Of a stretch of 64,000 nt of DNA, positions 37,297 to 50,300 are shown in pieces. Position numbers and translations under genes: made by a program. Position 1 is the stretch's first letter. Each line of letters opens with the position of its first letter. Source of the DNA: Glossina fuscipes (lineage: Eukaryota > Arthropoda > Insecta > Diptera > Glossinidae); the NCBI RefSeq assembly GCF_014805625.2, contig NW_023998433.1, positions 5,811,798 to 5,875,797 on the forward strand, written 5' to 3'. A model generated the notes under the pieces. The model worked only from the letters and a program-made list of their open reading frames with translations. It searched no databases and was not told the DNA's origin.

Positions 37297-37310
37297 TATG
37301 TTAGATTGAA

Positions 37311-38944
37311 GCTAAATTAAGCTTATAAATTTAAGATCTGGATTTTACCTGAATTGCGATATTATTTTCGTTTGCTTGTGTGAAATAAGTTTTAGAGCTG
37401 TTTGCTTATGATTTTTAAAAATCTTTACAATACATTCAATATTTCACATTAGCCCATATATAAATAAAGCGCGTGCCATCACGCCCGTCTCTTCTTTTAT
37501 AATTCGTACAAGCAATTGAGAAAGTCTATCATCAGCCATTATGTCATCAGTTATTCTTAATATTGTATACATAATAAATTGTAGTAGGTCTTTAACAATA
37601 TATTGGTTCAACCATTTTTCTTGAGTTTTACTAAGTATTTTTTGTTGTTGATTTTTTTTTTATTTCTTATTATCTCAGCGCGATTTTTTCTTGTTCGTCC
37701 CCTTTCTTATTTTTATTATTACTATTTTTTTTCAACTTGCAATTTTTAACATAAATAACAAAGAATCATAGCAAACGCATATGTTCTCTTTCACTATTAA
37801 TTTGTAAACAATATAAATTTTATATGAAAATCATTATGGGAACAGATAAGAGTGATGACGACGGTAATGACGACGACGGCGACGACTCCATTTTGTTGTT
37901 ATTATATTTAGCTGGTATATATGTGTCATAATTTCTCCGATAGCTGCCAATATTGTCGACACTGCCGCTGATCGGATCCGCTTTGTTAAATGGTTATTTG
38001 AAATTGAATTAAAATTATTTTTAGGTCACACATTCATTGTGTTTCATTCTTATCTGACTTCCAATGGAATTGAAAATTTATTATTAGACAATTAATTTAT
38101 TGCACTTGTTTCTATGAAACTTTCCGACACGATTTAATAGGAAAAATTTCTAGTACATTAGAAAAGTGCATTAAGTTAATTAAAAAAGTTATTATAAGAA
38201 AATAATTGTGAAAAGAAAAAATATTATACGGAGAGAAAGTATACTGAAGATATACTGAAAGCTCTGAGATATAGCGTGGGTTTAAAATGTTGTTTTATTT
38301 ACTAAATTATTCGTGCTGTAAAGGCCAGGCAATTAACTTATCACCGGCTATCGCTTTTTATAGTGGGAATATAAACTGTTTGTCTTGGCTTTGGCTACGT
38401 TTGTGTACACAGTATGTTTAAGAAATGGTTGTTTTTTATTTTATTTTTAATTAGGTTTTTAAAAACTTCTTTCATAACAGTAATTAACATTTATTTCCTA
38501 GAATTTATAATAATTTACATGTTTTTTATAATAAATTTTTAAAATTGAAATATTTCAATTGAAAATAAAGAAACTGCCATATACTTTGAGAAGTTATATA
38601 AGAATTTTATCTATATAGATGTTTGTTAAGGGAAGGGCTACTGTCTATTTTTCATAATTTTTATTTATGTTTTTATTGAATTAAACTAAGATGATTTGGA
38701 CCGTCCCAAAAAATATTTTTTTTATTGTCTTTTTTCGAAATTTTGTTTTTCCAAAAATTCTGAAAACACCATCTACGTTAAATGAATCTTCACACATAAC
38801 TATTACTTTTTAATTTCTTTAATCCACTAGCAGATATCATTAAAATTGTTTACGTTCATTTTAAAGTGTAACTTCATTGATAGCACCGCTATGTAGATAT
38901 GGATTTGAGAGCGATCTGGAAGTTTTCAGTGGTACTTTTAAAGA
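37311..38944. other. AT-rich non-coding region
   Basis: An imperfect GAC/GAT trinucleotide tract lies at 37853-37888, which would read as poly-Asp/Gly. Nothing else is recognised. Confidence 0.6.
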
Positions 38945-39666
38945 CTTTTTTACACCCTACACCAATTGTGCTACAGGGTATATTAAGTTTGTGCAGACGG
39001 ATTTGAGATAGACCCACCACCTACAGGTTACAATTTTCGAGATTTTTTGTGATGGGATTCGGAAAACTGATTTGTTTTGACTCGAGCGTTATTGAAAAGT
39101 ATTCGCATCGGATCGCTTTTTCCTTATATAAAGTGTTATTTTAATAAGCCGTTATAAGAACAAATACTGTAATTTTTAGAATTTCATGACATCTCCTTCG
39201 AATATTATTTCTTTCGTCCTTTTAAATTGGTGTGAATTTGTGTCTGAAGCGATGTGGGATGAATCGCATAGGGCAATTTTTCGATTACCCCTTGGCAACT
39301 AACCGTTAGTACGGAAACTGAATCCTTACTTGCTAAAAAAAGCTTATTTTTCAATATTTGTTGGTTAAAACTCTTTCGTAATAACGTTTTGACGCAAAAA
39401 TTAACCTTACGGAATTTTAACCACGTACGTAAATTTTGTGAGTCCAAACCTATGTAAGGGTCTTCTGGGCCAAGTTGTTTATTTTATGATAAAAATTTGT
39501 TCTTAGTAAATCAACCATAGAAAATTTGGCTCACACAGATCTGTCTTTTGGATTGCACCATATAAAGAGGACCTCATTAATGCAAACCTATATTATTAAT
39601 TAAGTGAAGTGGTGTAAGTTATCTGATGGTCGGCTTTGCCCGATTATAGCATTCTTACCTGTTTTT
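38945..39666 (+). repeat. dispersed repeat, subfamily B, copy 6 (full-length type)
   Basis: Start: TTTTTTACACCCTACACCAA, TTGTGCTACAGGGTATATTA, AGTTTGTGC, then GAGATAGACCCACCACC. End: GATGGTCGGCTTTGCCCGAT at 39626-39645, then TATAGCATTCTTACCTGTTTTT. Both ends are present, so at 722 bp this copy best defines the subfamily. No ORF of note lies within. Confidence 0.7.
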
Positions 39667-40514
39667 CTTTTTAAATTTTTTTTTTTAAAGAGGTTTTTAG
39701 CGATGGTTATGACAAACAGCTATCGACCGGTGTATATTTATTTTAATTTGGCGTTTTCCCTTTCATTTGGCGTCAGATATAGTGTTAAACGTACGACTGA
39801 ATCTCCCACAAACGCAGCAAAATTGATACTTGCAAGCGTAAACTCGTTCAGGGAAGAGAATGAGGGAATATATTTGAGCGTAGAATAGCATTCCTATGAT
39901 CCTGTGGATATAGACAATCCGAAAACATAACAAAAAAATTTTTTATAATAAAAAGCATGTCCACACCATTTTCCTAAATTTTAAACGCGACTTTTCCAGG
40001 CGCTCCGCGCAATAATTCCTACAACTTCCCTTTTTTCGAAATTTTTACAATATTTTTAAACTAATCTTGGAACGGTGAGCTTTCAAATGTCATTTGAACT
40101 CCAATTATTTTAAATTTCATATTTTACTTCAAAAAAACTTGCATCGGCAAATAAATTTTTTCTAATATTTCGAAAGTTCTTTTTTTGCCTTTCATATAAT
40201 TCGATATGAAAATATATATGGCTTCTTTATAACTTTTTATGTTTATACAGAGATTGTCTGGATAATTAAATGGAGTTCAACCATAAATAAAAACAATAAC
40301 ATTTAATTATTCCCAGCACTCTCATAAGAGACTGAGAATCTCTTCGTGGCATTATTAGTCAATAATTTTCTTTAGCGCGGCGTGTGTAGAATTTTTGATA
40401 TATTGATTTCAACATTTTTTTATCAATAAAATACGCCCTTTTTATTATTATCAAAAATCGAACTATCTCATTTAAACAAATGTCAATATTTTTAAAGTAT
40501 CTTACGTCATTCAT
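39667..40514. other. non-coding stretch, no feature recognised
   Basis: A plus-strand ORF (39604-39888) starts inside the B repeat and has no motif. Nothing else was recognised. Confidence 0.5.
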
Positions 40515-40800
40515 CAACTACGATTGCGGGAGGTGAGGTATATTCATTTTTTCAAAACGTTTGCAACGCTCAGAAGAAAGCATCAGAGACTCCACAAAGT
40601 ACATATATTCTTGATCAGCATCAAATTCTAAATCGATTTAAGCATGTCCATCTGTCCGTCTGTGTGTCCATTTGCCTGTGTACTGTCTGTTGTAAACATT
40701 CTCCAAATGCAGCTATCAAATTCAAATTTGACATATAAAATGGACAAATCGTTAGAAGCACAGCACCACGTAAACTGAGCACACATCTGTTTTTCAAATG
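40515..40800 (+). repeat. dispersed repeat, subfamily A, copy 4 (5' half)
   Basis: It shows the complete 5' half of the subfamily: GAGGTATATTCATTTTTTCA, AAACGTTTGCAACGCTCAGA, then AGTACATATATTCTTGATCA, GCATCAAATTCTAAATCGAT, and CATGTCCATCTGTCCGTCTG. The sequence departs from the family near 40800, so the terminal inverted repeat is missing. Confidence 0.7.
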
Positions 40801-42429
40801 GAAAGCTTGAAATGGAAGTTGTCATGCATCCACCGTACTCAGCTGAGACGTTTTCGTCAGAGTCACGATTGATAATAGATATATTTATTCACTTAGCATT
40901 GTCATCTTCAATTCCTATGTACATATACATCTTCGATTATCTAGAGAATTCTACTTTGCATCAAAAAGCGAAAGATTTTCAGAAAAAAATGCTAAAATAT
41001 ATTAATTACTAAAAACATGAAAGCTAACATTCCGAAAACTTTACTTTAGACGCTATTGTCACTATGAAACGTCATGTAGTTGAACGTACGCAAATCTTTA
41101 CAATGATTACAAGAGAAGGTAGGCAATAACTTTTTCCAATCATATAATCTGATATCAAGCTACGGCGGACTTCATGATAATACCGCAGCGTATTCTTCTT
41201 TTCCTTTTTTTTTTAAATGCCTGCGTTACTAAGCGCTTGTCATGCTTCTATTAACTTATGCAATGTAAATGACATGCTTGTCTGAGTCTATATGTCTTCT
41301 GTCTGCGCTTACAGCACCTTTTACTAATTTCCACTGTTTTATTTTATGTTAAGATATTTACTTAACTGTATAGAAACAAAGCAAACTTTTTTTTCCTTTT
41401 TTTTTTAAATTAAATATTCTTTGAAAGCATTTGCACAGATTGTTTGTTGCATTTCTGATTGTTATTGCTGTTGTACTTGTCAGCCATAGTATTTGTGTGG
41501 TAAAAACTTTGTTTTGTGATGCGTGTTGTAACTGATAACATTTGTGCCGTTTGTATCTTTCACAGTTCGCAATAGCAGTAGCATTATAATGTTAATTTTT
41601 ATTCTTGTTGCGATATTGAAAGCAAAAGAAAATCTAAGGCACAAGAATGTTGTTAGCCGATCTCTTTTGTTTCTGCTTCTGTTAGTAATTTATTTATTAA
41701 TTTATTAGCTACAGTAGGCTAAATGGGAGAAAATGTTTTACAATAAAAAGCTTTAGGAAAACAAGTCACTACTTGCAAGTGGCCTAATTCCGTTTCCAAT
41801 TAGATTCATTTCTTGATGTTGTTTCAAGAATTGCGTGATGATATTAATTTTAGCAAACTTTAACTTATTACCTTTATTTTTAAAGCGTACACGAAATAAG
41901 AGAAAGCAAAAGAACATGATTAACAGACGTAATCGTCGAATATAAAGGAAATATCTTCGTATCTTCTTAAAGGGTTTTTTTTTTTAATCTGTATGAGAGA
42001 TTTTCGCAATGTGCGCTTGCTCACCACTGTTATGTTGATATTTGAGTATATATTTTTCGAAATAATTTCTGTAAACTGCAATTGTAAGAACAAAGGCTGA
42101 TTGCAAGAACATGTTACCTCCAGTGCAATTGATAACGAGTAACAAGCATTCAAACACATAAATGTGTAGTTTCTCCTTTTTTTTATTTGTTACTTTTTTT
42201 TTTATCTATTTAGACTAGAAAGCAAAAACAACCGCGATAACATTGAAATATGTTGTAAATTTTATGATATTAACTAACCATGTAATGTTTGAAAGATTGT
42301 CTGACTGACTCTTGTTTTAGCATTAAAAGTATAACTTTTTTTCTTATTTTCACTTTGTATGCAAAATTAGTGAAAAACGTTACTTTCTTGAACATTTGTT
42401 CGCTTTCTTATTAATGTGAACAAGTAAGT
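40801..42429. other. AT-rich non-coding region
   Basis: Short T runs only. No gene, RNA or repeat core was identified. Confidence 0.6.
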
Positions 42430-42910
42430 GAAGTATATTCGACTGAATCAAATCTTTCATATCCACCATCGTTATACTAAGAAGGGCTAAAACAAACAGA
42501 ACTAAATTCTCATGCTCTGTAGCACTGGATGGGAGCGGCCAATTTTTGCCTCTTTCTGTAGAATAATGGTCTAATTTTCTATGGGAACTATTTTAGCCTA
42601 TGAATAAAAAGCATAAAACCCAAAAAACAAAGCACTTCTCAGTTTTTGTTGCATTTTTTTCGCAAATTTGACACCGGTGTTTTTATTTTTGCGAACGAAA
42701 GAATATTTATAACAGATGGTATACATTTAGCCGAATGTTCATAATGACGTTACATAGACGGACGGATGGGCAAGCGGACATGCCTGAATCGATTCAGAAT
42801 TGGCTGCTTATCAAGAATATTTATACGTTATGGGGCCTCCGAAGTCTGTTTACTGGAAGTTGCAAACGTTTCGGCAAAATGAATACACTCCTCGTCTTTC
42901 GATATTAGCC
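42430..42910 (-). repeat. dispersed repeat, subfamily A, copy 5
   Basis: The reverse complement reads from GAGTGTATTCATTTTGCCGA (about 42889) through TATTCTTGATAAGCAGCCAA, CATGTCCGCTTGCCCATCCG and GGTGTCAAATTTGCG to a shortened terminal inverted repeat, ATTCAGTCGAAT, and the tail ATATACTTCACTTACTTG. The block TAAATTCTCATGCTCTGTAG (42507-42526) matches 9859-9878. Confidence 0.7.
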
Positions 42911-44559
42911 ATATACAGGAAGGATTCAATTATATATATATAAATAAGCACATAAAAATCTTGTATACGATCATTTTTGCTAACTTAGGCCAACTAAACC
43001 TGCCCTTTCTTGATTTACTTAGTTGTTTATTCAATTTCAATTACCGCAATACGCAAACCCATCCAAAGACCAATTTATTTGTAAGGCAGGCTAGTACCTG
43101 AATGAATAAAATTAAGTACAACGTAAGTAGATATACGGATATGGATTATGAATTAAAAACTAAATTAAAAACTAAATTTTTGAATAAGAAACTGAAATAT
43201 AAACAAGGCAGTTACGAAATACAAGTTACAAGTTGGCTTCCCACCTCCATAGAAGGACAAAGAAAGAAATTGAAAGGACAATGATTTCAGACAATGCCCC
43301 AAGATGGTCGCATCAAATGTATAGAATCATTAAAGTGTTTTACAAGAGGGTAAACTGGCTGTAAACAATACCAATTTACAAAACTAGCGAAATGAACATC
43401 AGACTTCCTCCTTCGGACTTAAGGCTTAGAGATTACAGCTAGTATTCTACAGCAGGTATTCTACTCATTAGCAGTAGAGTGGGATATTACATACGTGAGG
43501 TGAAGGGCAGGTAATTCAAGCGTCAAGCAGCTGCTTCTAAGTCTGGGGATGATAACTTCCAGATTCTTGGTAGACCGAGTAAAGGAAAGTAAGAAATATA
43601 ATTGAAGAAGCTGACCATATAAAGACATAAGGTAAACTGCTTAAATATAAATCTAAGGAATTGCTTAACAAATTGCTTCAAATATGTGATTTACTTTAAG
43701 GATTTGTTTATTCAATTATTGAAAAGTCTTTTAAATTGAATGAAATGGAAGAGTTTAGGCATAGGTACACCTTTTGGCAAATTAGAAATAATTTAATTAT
43801 TCATAATAATTCATTCGAAATGGCAGTAAGATAAGAAGCGAAAAAAATAAAGCAAGATAAAAAGAAATATTTACAGCATATTTAATTCATTGATATGCGT
43901 TTATTGTTGCGAATTTTAGCATTTCACACTAAAGTTAAGTATTTCACACTAAAGTCGTAAAATTTTTTTATAAAAAAGTTCGATACCAGACGTCGACTTT
44001 CGGGCAGTCTCATATCTCATAAACTGCCGTAGAATTAGTGATTGTGTTTGCTTGCCGACGTTTTTGTCATTTTCTTTTAAATTTTGTATTGTAAACGGAA
44101 GTGACGATAAAACTGCTAACGTATTTATCCGAGTGGTTTCGAAATTACTTTCGTATCGCAGAATACTGATTTTGCAGGTTATCATAGGGTTTGTTTACAA
44201 CCCGTAAGATACCTATTTACAATTTTTTTTTTCGTATTACTGGAGAAAATTTCATTTACAATCTTCTTCATTACAATGGTTATCTTTTACGATTCCAGTC
44301 TTTTGAGTGTCGACCGACTATATTTTTTGCAAATATTCTGCTCATTATGTTTTACGAATTATTGTTAATCTTCTCGACAATCGCCAGCTGCTTACGCAAG
44401 TGAGCCAACATGAATAGGTATTTGGTTTTATAATCTCTTGCAATTTGGCGTCTTAGAAAATCGACTAGTTTTCATGTAAACTTAAATCATCAGGTGTGGG
44501 ATTTTCGTAACAATAAGTATAATTTGATTGAAGGACTACCGTTGAAGTCACCTAGCTCC
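42911..44559. other. non-coding stretch, no feature recognised
   Basis: The part at 43270-43620 is less AT-rich and looks like eroded unique or repeat DNA, but no family could be named. The ORFs at 43102-43284, 43949-44185 and 44191-44403 lack motifs. Confidence 0.5.
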
Positions 44560-45060
44560 ATAATATTCCTAGTAACCATTTTGTTTCTTAATTATGTTGT
44601 CAGTCATGTGAGAAAGGTAGGGTGGGATGCTAATCCTTTGAAGATTTTTAATGCGTGCATTATAACATCCCCGTTTTGGAAAGGGGCTTGCTCGAGCTAT
44701 TTTCCAATGCTTAAGGAATTTAGATCTGTGAGTCAACGTATGAAGAGTTTCGGTAACATTTTTCAGTTTTTCAATGGAGCAATTAATGTGGCAGTTAAAG
44801 TTAAACTTAAAATCTGATATCACCTGAGTTTTTCTGACGAATGTCGTCATTATTATCAAACTTTTTGGGTATGTGTTAGGTTATGTGAGAGAACGCTTAC
44901 TTAAATTAACGGATAAAAAAGATTGCTTGGGTTTTCTGCAAAATCTTCCGCTTTTTAATAATAAGAATAAGAAATTCTGGCAGATTGTTAATGATATTCT
45001 GCACTAAACTTATCAGAGCCGATGAAAGCGGTGTCATCAGCAAGTATGGAAATTATATAT
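44560..45060 (-). pseudogene. LINE reverse transcriptase N-terminal remnant
   Basis: The minus-strand frame 44859-44569 reads FLKHWKIARASPFPKRG, then NLQRISIPPYLSHMTDNII. This is the conserved 'FP..WKiA.v.PipKkG ... nyRPISiLp.lSKi.EkIi' block at the start of the reverse transcriptase of jockey-like LINEs. Farther upstream (about 44910-45040) a LPEFLILIIKKRKILQK segment resembles the end of the endonuclease-reverse transcriptase linker. The catalytic FSKAFD and YADD motifs were not found downstream, so the remnant is truncated. It is a different, older copy than the LINE at 21911. Confidence 0.55.
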
Positions 45061-45907
45061 CGATTTGTTAGCTGAAAGACATGATTCTCTCTGTGTCGAT
45101 TGCCAAAATATCGGAAATGAACGATTTCAATACGATGTTAATATATTGATCATTTAACTTTTAGTTCCTTTAAAAGTAGTCTAACCACCATATTTTTGCA
45201 TTGTAACCGATGATTGACTTGTGACGTCTTTGTTACTGCTGCAAATATCTGGTCAAGAATATGCGAAATTTATCCCCGTTTAACATGCGATTAGAGTTAA
45301 TTGCACAATAGAGAAAGAAAAGAAACGCTTTTTTTAATCATATTTTGTCTATCTAACCTTATTAATGTTTAGTAATAATTCAATTCGGTTGCATGATTGA
45401 TTTTTTCATTTCTGTTTATTCAATTCAATAAATTTTTTCTTGTTTTCATTTTACTGCTTAGTTTAACACATTTTCGCTATCCGAACAATATGAATATCGA
45501 TGCTTATGTTCTTGGCTAGCAATAAGCATTTAATTGTGTCTGTTGCCTTCCAATGTGCACAAAAACAATTTATAAAACACTATAAATATTGGTACGAACA
45601 CATGCTTACGTGTATATGTGAATTCGGTTAATACAAAGTTAAATAAAAATTGAATGCAACGAGAGAAGTGTTTTGTATGTTCATTTGCGCATTCAAAAAA
45701 AAAAAAAAAAAGAAGAAAAGAAAAGAAAAGAAATGAAAAAACAAATACAATGGGTTCTATGATTCTTTATAGGCTTTCAGTGCAAGAACGACAAAGGACA
45801 ACCATGACTATGTCGAATCATCGATACATTATGGCATTGAATTGTCATTTATTGTTTGTCTGTCTGCATGTGTGCCTGTGTGTGGTATTTATCTAGTTGT
45901 CACAACA

Positions 45908-45950
<43 letters not shown>

Positions 45951-46335
45951 GTAATTGTAAGCGATAAATAGTAGTTTATTATTTTTATTATTTGTTTACA
46001 GTCAACACAGTTTCCGTTTCCGCATAATTGTTCAAATCCGTTCAATACTGCTATGATTGTGTAAATAAAGCAGATGATGCGAGTAGCTCGAAAAGCTGTT
46101 AAATGAAACCCTGCATTCAAATTTTTCATATTTTACTTGTACGTACAGTAAACGTTGAAACCTATTGAAAACTTTCTATTTCTGAGTCTTAAGGGTTGAC
46201 TTCAATTTAAATTAAGAAACAGTCGGTTTGCTTAAGCATTTCAAACTCAATAACATCTTGAATAATTACGATAATATATATGTCGCTACCGTCCGATTAC
46301 CTTAATCGCATGACAACAAACACATCGTATTTTAT
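45061..46335. other. AT-rich non-coding region with simple repeats
   Basis: A 17-base A run (45695-45711) is followed by AAAAG-type units to about 45732. A TA tract lies at 45914-45946. No gene is supported. Confidence 0.6.
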
Positions 46336-46680
46336 GGTTTGACATTGTAGAAAGGAATATATTTTGTTCAATTGTTTGTAAGTGAAGGAAAATGTAGGAG
46401 ACTGTATATACGCAGCAACAAAGCTGATCCAGCTGATTTTTACAGAGAATTTTTATGGCTCCGTAGCTTTCGATTAAGATCGATTTTATTTTGTAAGGAC
46501 AAGCTGTATATTCCCGATATTCCCAATGAAATTGATAACTACACTCTTTGTTACATATCGTTTAGTTTATCAGTATAGGATTCATATATAATTTCTCAGA
46601 GAAAATCAAGTGAATTTTGGAGGCAATATATTTCCAGGTCGATTTCAAGCGAAGCCTTAAATCGATCGACATCATTGGTT
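46336..46680 (+). pseudogene. LINE ORF2 linker remnant
   Basis: The plus strand reads WFDIVERNIF (46339-46368), then after a frame change CRRLYIRSNKADPADFYREF (about 46390-46449) and WLRSFRLRSI. Near 46600 another frame reads RKSSEFWRQYIS. This order matches the basic linker between endonuclease and reverse transcriptase in jockey-like LINEs ('pWfd.ei...i..r...y..yk.s....Df..y..lRn...', then 'np..FWkyi'). That linker is what the LINE copy at 21911 lacks. Neither flanking catalytic domain is seen. This call rests on motif order and is uncertain. Confidence 0.45.
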
Positions 46681-47742
46681 ACTTAAGGGTTAACAAAACT
46701 AACAATCTCGAGGTCAAAGTCTCTGCAATGAAATTTTGCAAATGAGTTTTGAAATACGATTAAGTTCCCTTTTCACCTGCCGTATATGGCGCATAAATAA
46801 AAGCAAAAATAGCGGAGAAGAAAGAAGTAAATAGTTGATCCCGATGATCTTATTCTGCTAATTTAGGAGTAATGGATCTCTCATTCGTTGATCAGCGGTG
46901 CCTAACACTTATCATTTAGTCATCATCAAGTGTAAGTATAAAATTTTGAATCTATTCAAATCCACCATTCATCTCTTGAAACTCTGTGGTTAACAGTGTT
47001 AGTAAATTCTATTGAACGGGGATAAATTTGCCGGCAATTTTAAAAGGCTGAGTGGGGGGATGTCTATGCTCTATCGAGCGCCTTTGGTAAAAGTTGACAT
47101 TATAGGAAAATGCTTATTTTGGCATCTGCAATGAGATGATCGTAAACGCTTTCTTTAACGTAATTGCCAATTAAAGTTCTCTTCGTCATTTTCTTTGCTC
47201 TTATGATTCATTTTTAAATTCTGTAAAATGCATTGACCACAAGTGATCACAAATGCAATGTGCCAACGATTGGACAACAACAACGATACATAATCAGCGA
47301 TTTGGAAGTAAAACGATTTGTTTCCATAAACGGTGAGAAGTTGGCAATCTATCAACGCAACATTTACTGTCATACATAAACAAATAAACACACGCACACA
47401 TCTCTTATCGTTTTACGATTGTACAAACACCATTTTCGTTTTTGGCGACATTCCTTTATACGCTTACAACAAATAAATGCATGTGCTATAGACAAACGCA
47501 TCCAAATGTATGTTATGTATGACAATTGATTTGAAGTCTAAACATGTCGTTGCAATTAAAAATCGCTTTCAACAACAACGATGGTGTTAGCAGTTAGTAA
47601 TTGTATTTGTATTGCGAAAGCAATGTATTGCATTGTTTAAATTATTGGGCGAGTAACGTCAACACCACCTTTGCACATTGTGTGACAAGTTTCATATATA
47701 CGAATAATACAACAGCGTCAGGCGCAGGTGCGGCATTGTGTT

Positions 47743-47778
<36 letters not shown>

Positions 47779-50111
47779 GAAAAGAAAAGAAAAACAGATA
47801 AAAATACAATACTCCGCACAATAACATATTTATATATGCACTGAGGCACGCACAACACTCTTATAAAAGCCAATGACGCACTTAACTTATAACGTCAACA
47901 TTGAACGATTAAAATGTAAATTCTGCAGTGTATAAAAGAAAATAAAAAAAAAAGAAATGAAAACTAAACAACACCATATAAAGGTGATCAAAGATCAACT
48001 GTATAACTTATACCTAAACTACTTTTTTTAGAATTAAAGGTGAGGGGAAAATACTGAAATTAATCTCTTTTTTTATAATTTCTCCTTCTACTGCTAACAT
48101 ATGTCGAAGAAAATATAAGATAATGAGACAACAAGAGACAATCGCAACATATTAGTGTGAGTTCTACAAATCATTACTTAAGCTAATCATCGCCAGTAGG
48201 AGACAATAGCATATGTCTCGTCATTTATTATGCACTGCGTATGATATGTTTATATTTGGCAGACCAGTATGTCTGTATCGATATCGACATCGCCGTTGCC
48301 TTTGTTACTATCGTTCTCCTGGTTTAATCAACACTTATTTTAACAATAACGCCGGAAATTGCCACTTGTTCTTGTTGTTGTAATTGTCGTCGTGTTTTTA
48401 TTATTATTATTGTTTATGTCAATTGTTGTTATCTAGTCATGTTTACCGCCTTATGTGTAGAAAGTGATGAACGTCTGACTAAGAAATGCACAAGTAACAT
48501 TTACGTTAACTCAATCCGTGTAAAAGATGACTTGGTGCACGTGTTGGTATGATATTTCTACAATGCATAATTTTTATTAGCAGTTTTAGCTTTTAAATTA
48601 AAACAATATATATATATATATATATATATATTTAAATTCATTTACCTACAGGTTATTATGTTAACCACAATGTGTCGTCCAAGCGCAGGTGTTCTTCAAA
48701 CGTCCGCCATTAATATGTTAGAAACGTATCCCGTCAACTAAACTGTTGTTAAAATATATTTAATTTGTTTAGATATATATTTAGATTGATCGTAGTCTGT
48801 ATATATTGTGGGTAAAACCAAATATATATGACGATAAAAAAAAAATTAATAATTAGGAAACGCTGTACGAAGTTAAACTTTGCAAATCTATGAGTATGCT
48901 GAGGTCACGCTGGTTAAAGAAAGAAGAAAATCAAAGAAAATTATTAACAGATAGTTAAAGATTAAAAGATATACCTCATAGCAATATTCCGTAGAAAAGA
49001 AGGCCGCTTCTTCTAAGTGCTATTGTAGTGCACTAATAAAAAGCAGTTTGTGGATTTTCGTCACCTGCATAATGAATAAGCTACTTGCCAGTGATATAGC
49101 AATGCATACGTAAGTTCAAGACTTTTGTGAGATTCTTACCAAATCTTTCTCGTTTTTTTGTCAATTTTTAAAACCAATCAATATTTTTTCTAAAGTCGGG
49201 ACCACGATCGCGATTTATGACTCATTTCTCATTCTTACAATTGACGTGAAGATATACAATCATGAACCGTTTTGGTTTTTTTCTTGTTTGATTTAAAAAA
49301 GATTCTGTAATTTGAGCATGATACAAAGCTTATAGCGAACTCTTTTATGGCAAAAATCTATAGCTAAAATGCTCCGGAAAATTATAACCCATCGTAAAAG
49401 GCGTCGTCATGGATTTCGAAAGATTTTCGTCCACAATCTCTTGCACTTATTGCACAAATTAAGTCTTCCTAATTGTCTCTAAATATTTGTAAGCTGCTTG
49501 CATTATGTAGACGTCTCTACAACTCTTTTACTTCACAGCAAACCGCGCATACGATCGGGCGGAATTAAAAAAGTTTGAAAGAAATCTTAATTGATACATT
49601 TTAAGCACATACGGGCTAATACTACATGTCGCTTCATTTGTCGTGCTATTTTACAGTTTCTCATTTACAGAAATCAGAAAAAACAAGAAAGCCAAGAAAA
49701 GCAGCAGTTGCCCAGGCGTTTAAAGTAAATGGATAAGAGATGGCAAATACCACTACCGCCATACCGTACTTACTGTTAGGTTACTTTGTGCCAAAGAAGA
49801 GTGTATAAGAGTATAAATTGAATGAGTAGAAAGAGCATATAACCTATAGCTTTCTGGAACACAACACATTTTGCAAGTTTACCAATTTTTTTACATTAGA
49901 AATATATCTTGACAGTGTTACCAACTATCTTAAGACTATTACTAATTTTATATTTATAAACAAGTCTTAAGTGCAAGTCGAAATTTTTGACATAAAAAAA
50001 ATATGATTTTCTCATATTTAATGATCGTCGGAAATATAAAAGGAAAAGGACCATTTCGGCACCCCTCTTCTGAATAAATGCTCTTATAAAAATAAACACT
50101 CTGATAAAACA
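46681..50111. other. AT-rich non-coding region with simple repeats
   Basis: It holds a 34-base A run (47744-47777) and a TA tract (48606-48631). The A run has no AATAAA just before it and no flanking duplication that I can see, so it is not called a retrocopy tail. Confidence 0.6.
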
Positions 50112-50121
50112 ATAAAATATA

Positions 50122-50290
50122 TTATTATTATTATTAATTTCGCCAGAGAAATAAATTCTAAGACTAAACTCTTAAAAGCACTAGCATCTAAGGCTATCGG
50201 CTTTTATTAAAAACTCTACCGCACTTGAGATTCGAACCCACGAGCATTGACTTGCTAGTCGAGATTCCTCGCCTTCGGCTACTCAGGCGG
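50122..50290 (-). mobile_element. tRNA-like SINE, copy 5 (well preserved)
   Basis: In the sense of the element: TCCGCCTGAGTAGCCGAAGG (A-box-like TAGCCGAAGG), CGACTAGCAAGTCAATGC, the B box GGGTTCGAATCTC at 50227-50239, AGCCGATAGCCTTAGATGCT, and TTTATTTCTCTGGCGAAATT with a pure AAT tail. The sequence ATAAAATATA occurs on both sides (50112-50121 and 50291-50300), a likely target-site duplication. With the copy at 37127 it defines the family consensus. Confidence 0.88.
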
Positions 50291-50300
50291 ATAAAATATA

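Noticed and set aside
37853..37888. Asp-rich coding segment
   Set aside because: It is a GAC/GAT trinucleotide tract with no supporting ORF.
47744..47777. 34-base A run as the tail of a processed retrocopy
   Set aside because: No AATAAA upstream, no parent-like sequence and no flanking duplication were seen.
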